DNA of 64,000 bases. Source: Acidilobaceae archaeon (GTDB taxonomy: Archaea; Thermoproteota; Thermoprotei_A; Sulfolobales; Acidilobaceae). The stretch's first letter is position 1, and each line of letters starts with the position of its first letter. The notes under the pieces are model-generated. The model saw only the letters and a program-made list of their open reading frames with translations. It was not told the DNA's origin and made no database searches. A program made the position numbers and the translations under genes. Where the stretch lies: positions 124,001-188,000 of the forward strand of contig JALVZQ010000007.1 of NCBI GenBank assembly GCA_027037535.1, read 5' to 3'. Positions 27,097 through 35,618 of this stretch are shown here, piece by piece.

Positions 27097-27954
27097 GTGG
27101 TTGATAATTCTCGCGGGAAGGGACTTAAGAGTGCCTCTATCGTGGAAGATAGCGTTGGACGCCAATACCATATAATGATAGCGCCGGGAGAGATAGCAAG
27201 ATATGTTCTTTTGCCTGGAGATCCGGATCGTACCGATTTAATTTCCTCTCTCTGGGATAGTAGGAAACTCATAGCCAGCCATAGAGAATATAGAACCTAT
27301 ACCGGCTACTATAAGGGGACAAGGATCTCTACAACGAGTACAGGCATAGGTGCTCCCAGTACCATTATCGCTGTTGAAGAGCTACTCCGAGTCGGAGCAG
27401 ATACTTTTATCCGTGTAGGAACCATGGGCGCGATAAGATCCGATATAAAGCCCGGGGACCTAGTCATTGCGACAGGTGCTGTAAGGCTTGAAGGAGCCTC
27501 TAAGGATTATGTTATACCGGAATATCCGGCCGTTGCCAATTATGAAGTGGTCTTAAGTCTAGTAGAGGCGGCGGAACGCCTAGGTGCAAGATACCATGTC
27601 GGCATAGTTGCCAGTACTGACACGTTCTATCTTGGCCAAAGCAGACCCGGATACAATGGATACACTAATACCGTATCCGCTACACGTCTCCCTGAACTAG
27701 CCGCCGCCAGAGTGTTAGGGTTCGAAATGGAGTCCGCGGCTCTTTTCACTGTTTCCTCTATATATGGTGCTAGGGCGGGATGCATTTGTACTGCTATTGC
27801 AAATAGGATTAGCAACGAGTTTATACCGGGTAAGGGCGTACAATTGGCTTCGAGGGTAGCATCAGAGGCGGTAACTATACTATCTGAGATAGATAAACGT
27901 AAAGAAGGGGTAGGGAAGAAATGGTATTATCCCAGCCTGTTCCATGGCATATAG
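27097..27954 (+). CDS. Uridine phosphorylase-like nucleoside phosphorylase
   Basis: This 285-residue PNP_UDP_1 enzyme has YVLLPGDPDRTD near residue 46, TGIGAPSTIIAVEEL near 87, IRVGTMGAIR near 108 and GFEMESAALF near 208. The length and the GxPST and EMES motifs fit the uridine phosphorylase subfamily better than the shorter paralogue at 14535. It yields ribose 1-phosphate from nucleosides. The PfkB-type kinase downstream overlaps it by 34 bases, which suggests the sugar phosphate is passed to that kinase. It starts at GTG; no strong Shine-Dalgarno is seen. Confidence 0.9.
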   Translation: MVDNSRGKGLKSASIVEDSVGRQYHIMIAPGEIARYVLLPGDPDRTDLISSLWDSRKLIASHREYRTYTGYYKGTRISTTSTGIGAPSTIIAVEELLRVGADTFIRVGTMGAIRSDIKPGDLVIATGAVRLEGASKDYVIPEYPAVANYEVVLSLVEAAERLGARYHVGIVASTDTFYLGQSRPGYNGYTNTVSATRLPELAAARVLGFEMESAALFTVSSIYGARAGCICTAIANRISNEFIPGKGVQLASRVASEAVTILSEIDKRKEGVGKKWYYPSLFHGI

Positions 27955-28874
27955 CTGTAGGCAATATCAACTTAGATATAAGCGTATCTTTAGACTACTA
28001 TCCATTGGAGGACTCCCACGTATTCGCGAGATCGTCTTGGATAGGCCTAGGAGGAGCAGCTACAAATTACGCGGTAGCAGTCGCCAGCATAGGCCATAGA
28101 TCGTCGCTAGTAGCACGAGCAGGAGGAGATGCTGTAAAACTAGGCCTGATCGATGAACTCAGCGCGAATGGAGTCGATATAGATTACGTGCGTATAGTTC
28201 CGCATGAAAAGACAGGAACAGTTATAGTCATATTAGTACCCGGAAACTCTTCCCGAACAATAATAACCATACGTGGAGCCAACGAACTACTAGACGCCGA
28301 TATAATTCCAAGAGAAAAACCAAATATCCTTCACTTCGCCAGTGTAAGATCTAGAATAATCTTGTCGTACTGTAAAAGAAACAACGGCAATGATGTGAGA
28401 ATAACTTATGATCCCGGAGGAGAGGCTTACAGGGCCGGCTTAGAGGTAATGGATGTAATTTCGTGTGCCGAGACGATATTCTTAAACGAAAAAGAACTAG
28501 AGGCACTAATGAGAAGAGTCGGCGTAGATAATCCTCTAAGTTTATTGAAGAACAGGGCACAGAGAATAATAGTTAAACATGGCGCCGGAGGGGCTACCTT
28601 CATCTCGAGGGAGATCTTACTAACCGCGTCTCCTCCAAAGGTGGAAACAGTGGACGTGACAGGAGCAGGGGATGCTTTTGACGCCGCGTTCAATGCCTGG
28701 ATGCTGGAAACAGGCGACATCGTGGAGTCTTTGAAAGCGGCTGTTGCTGCTGGCGCCGCTAAAACAGTCCGGAGAGGCAGCAGCAATATGCCGTCTAGGA
28801 AGAGTATAGAAAGGCTAATGAACCTTGTGAAAATAGAGGAGGTTTCAGGCAGTCTGGATAGTTTGTTTAGATAG
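27921..28874 (+). CDS. PfkB-family carbohydrate kinase
   Basis: This 317-residue ribokinase-fold enzyme begins with VGNINLDISVSLDYYP. It has GGAATNYAVAVASIGH near 49-64, the family signature 1 region, and the anion-hole/catalytic motif VDVTGAGDAFDAAFNAW near 246, where the Asp of GAGDAF is the base. The genetic overlap with a nucleoside phosphorylase makes nucleosides or ribose 1-phosphate likely substrates. Ribokinase, nucleoside kinase and ribose-1-phosphate kinase all belong to this family, and motif reading cannot separate them. Confidence 0.9.
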   Translation: MVLSQPVPWHIAVGNINLDISVSLDYYPLEDSHVFARSSWIGLGGAATNYAVAVASIGHRSSLVARAGGDAVKLGLIDELSANGVDIDYVRIVPHEKTGTVIVILVPGNSSRTIITIRGANELLDADIIPREKPNILHFASVRSRIILSYCKRNNGNDVRITYDPGGEAYRAGLEVMDVISCAETIFLNEKELEALMRRVGVDNPLSLLKNRAQRIIVKHGAGGATFISREILLTASPPKVETVDVTGAGDAFDAAFNAWMLETGDIVESLKAAVAAGAAKTVRRGSSNMPSRKSIERLMNLVKIEEVSGSLDSLFR

Positions 28875-29144
28875 TGCCTCTCTTAGCTGTTTTATTTTTC
28901 TTTCAGGTAGAGGAATTTCGGCTTGTTCTGCGGCTTTAACTAGTTTGTCGAGGAATTCTATTGGAGCTAGTGCTTCTCTAGGGTTGTCTAGGTCTACTAC
29001 GAAGACCTGGTTTTTCCCGGGATCGTAGAGTCTAACTATATCGACTTGTTTACCTTCGCGGGTGATCCGATATACGTCTAGCTGGAATAGTCCTAGCTCT
29101 CGTACTATATCCTTGTATATAGTGTAGATTTTCCTGCTAGTCAT
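28845..29144 (-). CDS. Conserved-looking hypothetical protein
   Basis: This 99-residue soluble protein is unrecognised. The N-terminal half looks alpha/beta (YRITREGKQVDIVRLYDP, then NQVFVVDLDNP) and the C-terminal half is helical and charged. It overlaps the end of the PfkB gene by 30 bases in convergent orientation. Good reading-frame composition argues that it is real. Confidence 0.65.
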   Translation of the reverse strand: MTSRKIYTIYKDIVRELGLFQLDVYRITREGKQVDIVRLYDPGKNQVFVVDLDNPREALAPIEFLDKLVKAAEQAEIPLPERKIKQLREALSKQTIQTA

Positions 29145-29219
29145 ATCCTATCCACCCTACATCCGCTAGCCCGTCCCAGGGAGATATAAGAGTATTGTTA
29201 AAGTAATAAGTGGTGGACA

Positions 29220-29474
29220 ATGATGAGAAAGATGAAGGTTACGCTAGATATTGTTTCTTTCGTAGAAAGCGTGAGGATCCTCACGGGGAAGCGTTATATC
29301 TCGATTAAAGACGTATCAAGGATACTAGGCGTTGATGAGAGAACTGCTGGGCGAATACTTTCCAAAGCTGTGAGCATAGGTATTGCTAAGAGGATCTCTA
29401 GGAGAGCAGTTTTATTCGTTGATGACCCGTGGTCTGCATTTTGTTGTGCTGATGATAGCAGTATTGATGAATAG
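29220..29474 (+). CDS. Small winged-helix DNA-binding protein
   Basis: This 84-residue protein contains a helix-turn-helix core: RYISIKDVSRILGVDERTAGRILSKAVSIGIAKRI, from about residue 24 to 58, in which GVDERTAGRIL would be the recognition helix. The start has GGTGG just upstream. The C-terminal 21 residues overlap a minus-strand membrane-protein gene. It may be a local regulator, but the target is unknown. Confidence 0.65.
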   Translation: MMRKMKVTLDIVSFVESVRILTGKRYISIKDVSRILGVDERTAGRILSKAVSIGIAKRISRRAVLFVDDPWSAFCCADDSSIDE

Positions 29475-29666
29475 TATGACTAGCCATAGAATACTTGTAG
29501 CGATATACAGTTTTCTCCCTGTTCTACTGTAGACGAATATGCCTAGGATAATAGATATAATTATGACGACAAGGGATAAGACTCCCCATTTCCGTATCTT
29601 TTCTACATACATACATTCTTGATCAGTTCTCCGAGCATCAGATGTTCTAAATGATCTTTCTCCCAC
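29412..29666 (-). CDS. Small hypothetical membrane protein
   Basis: This 84-residue protein has two hydrophobic helices, GVLSLVVIIISIILGIFVY near residues 28-46 and ATSILWLVILFINTAII near 56-72, after a polar arginine-rich N-terminus. The GTG start has GGAAGGTG upstream. It overlaps the convergent winged-helix gene by 63 bases, unusual for this compact genome, so one of the two may be shorter in reality. No family is recognised. Confidence 0.5.
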   Translation of the reverse strand: MGERSFRTSDARRTDQECMYVEKIRKWGVLSLVVIIISIILGIFVYSRTGRKLYIATSILWLVILFINTAIISTTKCRPRVINE

Positions 29667-29754
29667 TCACGACACCTTCCTTACATAGTTCTCTATAGAT
29701 TAATAGATTAATCAAATTAAGAGCATAGCAAGCATACATGGTCTGGGGATTAGG

Positions 29755-29979
29755 ATGTCTAGAAGGTTATTTAGAGACGAGAAGGAGATTGAAAAGATAA
29801 TACTGAGATGCTTGGAGTCTCTGGGAGAAATATCCTCGTTCACAGAGCTTATACAGTATTTACCTCCTAATACAGACTTGAGAACTGCGAGGAGAGTATT
29901 TGCTTCTCTTGTTAAAAAAGGAATAATTGTGAGGAGACCCGACTACAGGAAGAAACGACTAGTGTACAGTTTATCTTGA
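29755..29979 (+). CDS. Small winged-helix protein
   Basis: This 74-residue protein looks like a single winged helix: helix 1 IEKIILRCLESLG, helix 2 SFTELIQYLP, recognition helix DLRTARRVFASLVKKGII, and a basic wing RRPDYRKKRLVYSL. It is very basic. The stop touches the end of the convergent aminotransferase gene. No specific family or target is known. Confidence 0.68.
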   Translation: MSRRLFRDEKEIEKIILRCLESLGEISSFTELIQYLPPNTDLRTARRVFASLVKKGIIVRRPDYRKKRLVYSLS

Positions 29980-31317
29980 TATGTCTTTTAGTATATCTGT
30001 AATAATCTCTAATCCTTTCCATAAGAGTTCTTCTTCTATTACTAGTGGAGGCGCTATTCTTATCGTTGAAACACCTGCTCCTATAACAAGGACTCCCTTC
30101 TTGAAACTCCTAGTTATTAGCTCGGCTAGCTCTTCCTTGGCAGGCGTCTTTGTATCTCTGTCCTTAACGAGTTCGACGCCTATCATGAAGCCTTTTCCTC
30201 TTACATCTCCTATGAGGCTGATTTCGTTGGAGAGATCCTTGAAGTACTTGATTATTTCTCCTCCAAGCCTCGATACTTTGTCGAGTAGTTTTTCCTCTTT
30301 AATAACGTCGATAACTGCCGACATCGCTGCTAGCGCAACGGGGTTACCTCCAAACGTAGAGGCATGGGATCCTCCTGGAAGACTCATAACTTCTCTCCTA
30401 CCTATTATTGCTCCTAGTGGAAGTCCGCCTGCAATGGCCTTTGCACTAGCAATAATATCAGGCTTTATGCCCCAGTGTTCGATAGCGAACCATTTACCTG
30501 TTCTGCCGAAACCTGCCTGGACCTCGTCATCTATGAGGAGGATGCCATGTTTGTCGGCCAGGCTTCTTAGCTTTGGGAAGAAGTTCTCTGGGGGAACCAC
30601 GTATCCGCCCTCTCCCTGAATAGGTTCAAATATGAATGCGGCTACTTCGTTTGGATCGACTAGCTTTCCAAGTATCCAGTCCTCTATATATGCTATTACT
30701 TGCTCGCCACACTCTTCAGGCGTCTCGGCCTTGAAGGGGCATCTATAGGGGTATGGATATGGTACGTGGATTATGTTTGGTACTAGTGGAGAGAAGTATC
30801 TGCGTTGTACTGGTTTGCTCGACGTGATGCTTAGAGCGCCCATTGTTCTACCATGGAATGCTCCGAGGAAGCCTATTATATAGGGACGTTTGCCCTCGAA
30901 GTATCCTCTTGCGATTTTGAGCGATCCCTCGATTGTTTCGGCTCCACTATTTGCAAAGAATACTTTAGCAGGAGAATTAGGAGCTATTCCGACGAGTTTT
31001 CCTGCCGCTATTACTGCCTCCTCGTAGTAGAAGTCTGTTAGGCTGAAGTGGATAAGTTTCTCAGCTTGTCGTTTAATTGCCTCTACGATCTTAGGATGTG
31101 TGTGCCCAACATTGCCCACTGCAAGACCACTGTTCATGTCTATATAGAGGTTTCCATCGACATCTTCTACAATTGCGCCTTTCGCAGTCTTGACGACAAG
31201 AGGATACCAGCGGACAAATGACTGCATGAGTAGTTCGTGGTCTCTTTCCACGATTTCTTTAGCTTTGGGTCCTGGAGGCTCGACTCTAATTAATGGAACA
31301 CTTGTCTCCCTGGACAC
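29971..31317 (-). CDS. Class III aminotransferase-family PLP enzyme (GABA aminotransferase or amino acid racemase type)
   Basis: This 448-residue fold-type I PLP enzyme has NSGAETIEGSLKIAR near 123 (phosphate site), FHGRTMGALS near 154, the cofactor aspartate in LIDDEVQAGFGRTG near 261, and the Schiff-base lysine at residue 293 in SAKAIAGGLPLG. The overall pattern resembles archaeal proteins annotated as 4-aminobutyrate aminotransferases, some of which in Thermococcales proved to be amino acid racemases. The GTG start has GAGGTGA upstream, and a TATA-like AAATTTATA lies about 45 bases before it. Confidence 0.88.
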   Translation of the reverse strand: MSRETSVPLIRVEPPGPKAKEIVERDHELLMQSFVRWYPLVVKTAKGAIVEDVDGNLYIDMNSGLAVGNVGHTHPKIVEAIKRQAEKLIHFSLTDFYYEEAVIAAGKLVGIAPNSPAKVFFANSGAETIEGSLKIARGYFEGKRPYIIGFLGAFHGRTMGALSITSSKPVQRRYFSPLVPNIIHVPYPYPYRCPFKAETPEECGEQVIAYIEDWILGKLVDPNEVAAFIFEPIQGEGGYVVPPENFFPKLRSLADKHGILLIDDEVQAGFGRTGKWFAIEHWGIKPDIIASAKAIAGGLPLGAIIGRREVMSLPGGSHASTFGGNPVALAAMSAVIDVIKEEKLLDKVSRLGGEIIKYFKDLSNEISLIGDVRGKGFMIGVELVKDRDTKTPAKEELAELITRSFKKGVLVIGAGVSTIRIAPPLVIEEELLWKGLEIITDILKDISR

Positions 31318-31373
31318 TAGGATTCACCTCTTTAAGTTGAATAGTGACCTCCTATAAATTTAGGGGGATCCCG

Positions 31374-31553
31374 TTGAAGAAGACCTGTGAGGGCTTGGAG
31401 CTCGTAGAGAAGAAAGTTATTAACGGAATTATATCGTTCAGGTTCAGGATAAAGGGAACGAATATCTACATTAACATCTGGGCTGAGAACGTTGAGGAAG
31501 CGGCAAAAATAGCTTCTAGCAAAGCCGGAAAACTTGTTAAGTGCCAGCAGTAA
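31374..31553 (+). CDS. Small conserved-looking hypothetical protein
   Basis: This protein of about 59 residues looks like a small alpha/beta fold: a beta region IISFRFRIKGTNIYINIWA followed by helix NVEEAAKIASSKAGK. I place the start at the TTG at 31374 because AGGGGG (31362-31367) is spaced 6 bases before it; an upstream in-frame GTG at 31344 would add 10 residues. No family is recognised. It ends 6 bases from the convergent MoaD-MoaE gene. Confidence 0.55.
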   Translation: MKKTCEGLELVEKKVINGIISFRFRIKGTNIYINIWAENVEEAAKIASSKAGKLVKCQQ

Positions 31554-31559
31554 TGGAGT

Positions 31560-32270
31560 CTACTTAATTACTATATTATCTCCTCCAAGAATATACTTCT
31601 CGCCTGACAAGGTCTTCTCTCTTTTCCAGATTGGCACCTCGCTCTTTACTCTCTCTATAAACTCTATAAGAGCCGGGAATACGTCCTTTCTACTTATACC
31701 GCTAACGCCGAGTATGAGGGTCACGTCGCCCGGTAAACGTTTTCCCGTATAGTGTATTCCTGCTACCCGCCTCACTCCTTTTTTCCTAGCAATATCTTTA
31801 GCAATTTTTTCGAAGAACTTAGTAGTTATCTCTCCTGCATCCTCGTAGTCCAGATATTCTACCTTTTCTCCCTTGTTTAGTCCCCTCACGGTTCCTATGA
31901 AGAGTAGGGTAGCTCCCGTATCGTCTTCTAGATCTCTGGTTAGAAAAGAGAGCACCTCATGTATCATATTGTCTTGATCGTCGTTAGGAGATGCAAGTCT
32001 GACCATTATATTTGAGCCTCCGGCTGGAGGAGGCATTACATGGACTATGCCCGTATGTATGAAATCATTATACTCTAGCCTATGTCCTTCTTCGTCTATT
32101 ACTATTAATTCTAGACCGGTTTCAGTAAGGAGCTTCTCTAACCCCGGTATAACGTCTGTTAGAGCCTGTAACAGTGATGAAACCCTATTATCTTCTACGT
32201 CTATGAATAGTGTATCTTTACCAGCCAACCTTTTCAAAATACTGTAGAGTTTTACTTCTATACGGGTCAC
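31560..32270 (-). CDS. moaDE: MoaD-MoaE fusion, molybdopterin synthase
   Basis: This 236-residue protein fuses the two molybdopterin synthase subunits. Residues 1-85 are MoaD (ubiquitin-like), ending in PPPAGG with Gly84-Gly85. Residues from about 95 on are MoaE, with GATLLFIGTVRG near 118, YLDYEDAGE, the catalytic-site HYTGKRLPGD and VPIWKREK near 215. MoaD normally needs a free C-terminal Gly-Gly for thiocarboxylate formation, so the internal Gly-Gly-Ser implies processing or a different mechanism. Both parts look intact. It is convergent with the small gene at 31374. Confidence 0.92.
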   Translation of the reverse strand: MTRIEVKLYSILKRLAGKDTLFIDVEDNRVSSLLQALTDVIPGLEKLLTETGLELIVIDEEGHRLEYNDFIHTGIVHVMPPPAGGSNIMVRLASPNDDQDNMIHEVLSFLTRDLEDDTGATLLFIGTVRGLNKGEKVEYLDYEDAGEITTKFFEKIAKDIARKKGVRRVAGIHYTGKRLPGDVTLILGVSGISRKDVFPALIEFIERVKSEVPIWKREKTLSGEKYILGGDNIVIK

Positions 32271-32292
32271 GCTACTAGCACCTACGACGACT

Positions 32293-32317
32293 CAGCATTA
32301 TAATAGTATACATGCTG
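32293..32317. promoter_or_regulatory. Inverted repeat enclosing the moaDE TATA region
   Basis: The arms CAGCAT and ATGCTG flank a 13-base AT-rich centre that includes TATTATA on the minus strand. Outer ACGA/TCGT bases extend the symmetry with a bulge. The position, 23-47 bases upstream of the moaDE start, suggests an operator over its promoter. Support is symmetry and location only. Confidence 0.35.
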
Positions 32318-32360
32318 TCGTACTAAAATACTTGAATATATTAGTGATATGCGTTCGCGA

Positions 32361-32618
32361 TTAGATTACTTTTCTCGATTTCTCTTTCTTTATTTGTAGT
32401 GCCTCGGAAAGTTCTCTTGTGAGTTCTCGGAGAGCAGGTCTTGCACAGTCATCATCGAGTCGTTCAAGGAGTAGTTTGAGGAACTTTGCGGCACACCTGC
32501 TACTATGAAACGTTAGAGCGAAGCCTGACTTCTCTAAGACGATACCCTGGCCTTCTGGGAATGGTCTACCGCATATCATACATTCGTAATATTTTTTGCT
32601 CGGCACCTTGTTATCCAC
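32361..32618 (-). CDS. Small treble-clef zinc protein (L24e/TRASH-like)
   Basis: This 85-residue protein has CMICGRPFPEGQGIV near residues 13-27 and FHSSRCAAKFLK near 37-48. These form the C-x2-C ... H-x3-C arrangement of ribosomal L24e-like and TRASH zinc domains. A charged helical tail follows. It could bind RNA or metal; the motif alone does not decide. It diverges from the Lhr helicase gene by 139 bases with nothing else recognisable between them. Confidence 0.72.
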   Translation of the reverse strand: MDNKVPSKKYYECMICGRPFPEGQGIVLEKSGFALTFHSSRCAAKFLKLLLERLDDDCARPALRELTRELSEALQIKKEKSRKVI

Positions 32619-32757
32619 CTTCTAATTGAATGTATAGGCGGTAGAATTAATAAGATCCGAATACGCTATACGATCAGGTAATACGTGGTTGGTTAAGATA
32701 TACTCTCACTAGACGTGATAGCTCGAAGAGCCAAGGGTATAACGCGGTGCATGTAAT

Positions 32758-35598
32758 ATGATGGTGGCGAAGAAGGCAATAGATATGTTGGATCCAGAAA
32801 TAAGAAAGATAATCGAGAAAAGAGGCTGGACCAGTCTAACGCCTATCCAGGAGAAAGCAATTCCAGAGATATTAGCGGGCAATAATGTACTCATAATGGC
32901 TCCAACGGGAGAGGGAAAGACGGAAGCCGCCCTTCTGCCTATATTATCTATAATAAAGAGGGAAGGCGTAAAACCAATCTCAATGATCTATGTTACTCCT
33001 ATGAAGGCCCTCATAAACGATCTCTATCATAGGATAAGCTGGTGGACGGATCAACTAGGGCTAGTTGTTGCAAGAAAACACGGCGATACAAGTAGCATCG
33101 AGAGAAGCCGTCGACTAAAACAGGTGCCGCACATCCTTATAATTACACCGGAGAGCCTCGAGATAGATCTGGACTGGGCACATAGGATACGTAGGTATTA
33201 TAAGAATCTGCGCTGGGTCGTTGTAGACGAGGCCCACGAACTGCTTAGCGGGAAGCGCGGGGCACAATTCGTTATTCAATTAGAAAGACTGGCGAGACTA
33301 GCGGGAAGAGATATCCAGAGAATAGCGCTTTCAGCTACGATAGGAAACCCTGTGAAGGCCATCGAGCTATTATCTGGCAGTAGCAACCGTCCAAAGAAAA
33401 TAGTTAGGTCCCGGAGTAGTAAACGTCCCGAACTAAGAATAGTATACGTAAAGGATACTACTGGAGATATATGGCTAGAAGCCTCCAACAAGATCCTGGA
33501 AGAAATAGAAAAGCCAAGCCTAGTATTCGTAAACAGTAGGTACGTCGCGGAGAGGATCAAGGACGCGTTGGAAAAAATTGGAGCGGACGATGTATATGTT
33601 CATCACTCAAGTGTATCCACGGAACTACGATTAGAAGCTGAGAGCAAGCTCAGACAGGGAGAACTCTCAGCAGTTGTATGTACAAAAACCCTGGAAGTCG
33701 GAATCGATGTAGGAAAGATAAAAAGAGTTATACAAATAAAGGCTCCTGGAAGAGTATCAAGCCTTCTTCAGAGAATAGGACGAAGCGGCCATAGAATCGG
33801 GGAGAATCCAAAGGGAACAATCATAGCACTGGGAGAACTTGACCTAGTAGAATCAGTCGCAACAGGGGTAATGGCAGTAAGAGGACTTCTCGAAGACACA
33901 ATTATATCAAGAGTACCTCTAGATGTAATCTCCAAGGAAATACAAGGAATATTGCTCGAACGAGGAGAAGCCTCGAAAGAAGAACTCTACCATATGATAA
34001 TATCGCATCCTAAAATCAATATATTACCGAATGAATACGAGGAACTAATAGATTATCTAATAAGTCAAGGAATAATAAGAGAAAAGGAAAACGGAAAGCT
34101 ACGACTGGGATCAACGTTCTATAAGATATGGAAATTTAGAGGAGATTCTTACACAAGAGCGTGGTGGTCAAGGGACTTCTCCGAGTTCTTCTCAACTATA
34201 AGCGATAGAGACTCCTTCGTCGTAAGATACAGAGATAAAACGATTGGCTATATCGACTCTATATTCGTCTATAAACATCTACGAACAGGAGACACTATAC
34301 GCCTAGCAGGCAGATCATGGTACGTTAAACGAATAGACGAGAACCTAGCCAAGGTCGAGGTAGAGCCTGCGAGCGATCATGGAGAAGTCCCATTATGGAG
34401 GGGCGAAGGCCCAAAACGGGCTAGAGAACTAGCAAAAACAATGATAGAGATACTATCAGGAAAACAAAGCATAGAAGACATAGAGCTAGATCCATTGGCT
34501 ATGAGAATTGTCAAGAAATGGATAAACTACTATAGCAGCAGACTAGGAATAGAAAACCTTGAATCAAGCATAATCTATGAGACCTATGGCAGAGAAAAAA
34601 TATTAACGGCCCCACTAGGATCAGGAGCCTCGGAGACCCTAGCACTAATTGTAACTCACATCGCATCACGCGAGATTGGACTAAACGTATATTACAGAAC
34701 AATGTTTATGGGATTCAGCGTATCAATAGGCGAATTAAATCCGATAGATATCCTCATGGAGCTAGACCTGGACGAATTCGATGAAATACTCGACTCAGCC
34801 CTTGAAAAGAGCCCATATCTATACCAGACTATTCGCGATATACAGTTATCATTTGGAAAAATAGGCTCTACTGACCCAGAGGAAGACGAACTATTATATA
34901 GAGAGGCTAAGCGACAGATCCTTGAAAACTACTTAGATATCGAAGGAGCCAAAGAATTCATCAAAAAATTACAAAGCGGCGAGCTAAAGGTAAGAACACC
35001 CTATGTATCGGGAATAACGCCAATAGCTAGGCAAATCCTACTAGCACCACCTATCAAACCCTGGATACCGGATCTCGCAGGTAGAATAGCACGACTCTTA
35101 GAGGGATCAGCATTCACAATATTCGAGCTCACAGATATACTCGACTTGTCAGAGAAGACAATAGAGTCAAAGATTAAAGATATGAGAAAAGAAGAGTATG
35201 GCGAGAAAAGAGTCGTAGGATTCATAGACATAGACGAAGACGAGTGGAGATGGACTCTCTATAAATCACTAGAAGAAGTCGTAAACTCAGAAGAGTTCGA
35301 GAACAGTTTCAAGCCGTCGAGACTAGATGAGCCGATGAGAGTATATGTGAAGAATGATCAAGGCCATAGACTCCGGGAGATAATAGTCACTCCCAGACTA
35401 CTGCTTGAAAACTGGGAAAGACTAGAGGAAGTGCTCCCACAAAACATCTACTATGTAAGAGTAATATCGGCTTACGGATATGGAGGAAGAGACGACATAT
35501 CGGTCACACACTATCATGTCCCGTTAAAAGCACTTCGATACTTACTATTAAACGCGGCCGCATACCTTCAAAGTAAAAACGCAGGATACTACTGGTAA
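32758..35598 (+). CDS. lhr: Lhr-family DEAD/DEAH helicase
   Basis: This 946-residue superfamily 2 helicase has a Q-motif-like TPIQEKAIPEIL near 24, Walker A APTGEGKTEAAL near 47, ITPESLEIDL, DEAH in VVVDEAHELLSGKRG near 154, SATIGN near 198, and motif VI QRIGRSGHRIG near 338. About 500 residues of Lhr-type winged-helix and beta domains follow. Archaeal Lhr proteins unwind DNA/RNA hybrids and forks and act in repair. Two ATGs stand in tandem at the start. A membrane-protein gene follows after 20 bases. Confidence 0.93.
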   Translation: MMVAKKAIDMLDPEIRKIIEKRGWTSLTPIQEKAIPEILAGNNVLIMAPTGEGKTEAALLPILSIIKREGVKPISMIYVTPMKALINDLYHRISWWTDQLGLVVARKHGDTSSIERSRRLKQVPHILIITPESLEIDLDWAHRIRRYYKNLRWVVVDEAHELLSGKRGAQFVIQLERLARLAGRDIQRIALSATIGNPVKAIELLSGSSNRPKKIVRSRSSKRPELRIVYVKDTTGDIWLEASNKILEEIEKPSLVFVNSRYVAERIKDALEKIGADDVYVHHSSVSTELRLEAESKLRQGELSAVVCTKTLEVGIDVGKIKRVIQIKAPGRVSSLLQRIGRSGHRIGENPKGTIIALGELDLVESVATGVMAVRGLLEDTIISRVPLDVISKEIQGILLERGEASKEELYHMIISHPKINILPNEYEELIDYLISQGIIREKENGKLRLGSTFYKIWKFRGDSYTRAWWSRDFSEFFSTISDRDSFVVRYRDKTIGYIDSIFVYKHLRTGDTIRLAGRSWYVKRIDENLAKVEVEPASDHGEVPLWRGEGPKRARELAKTMIEILSGKQSIEDIELDPLAMRIVKKWINYYSSRLGIENLESSIIYETYGREKILTAPLGSGASETLALIVTHIASREIGLNVYYRTMFMGFSVSIGELNPIDILMELDLDEFDEILDSALEKSPYLYQTIRDIQLSFGKIGSTDPEEDELLYREAKRQILENYLDIEGAKEFIKKLQSGELKVRTPYVSGITPIARQILLAPPIKPWIPDLAGRIARLLEGSAFTIFELTDILDLSEKTIESKIKDMRKEEYGEKRVVGFIDIDEDEWRWTLYKSLEEVVNSEEFENSFKPSRLDEPMRVYVKNDQGHRLREIIVTPRLLLENWERLEEVLPQNIYYVRVISAYGYGGRDDISVTHYHVPLKALRYLLLNAAAYLQSKNAGYYW

Positions 35599-35618
35599 TA
35601 GATAGCGGGGAACAGATA

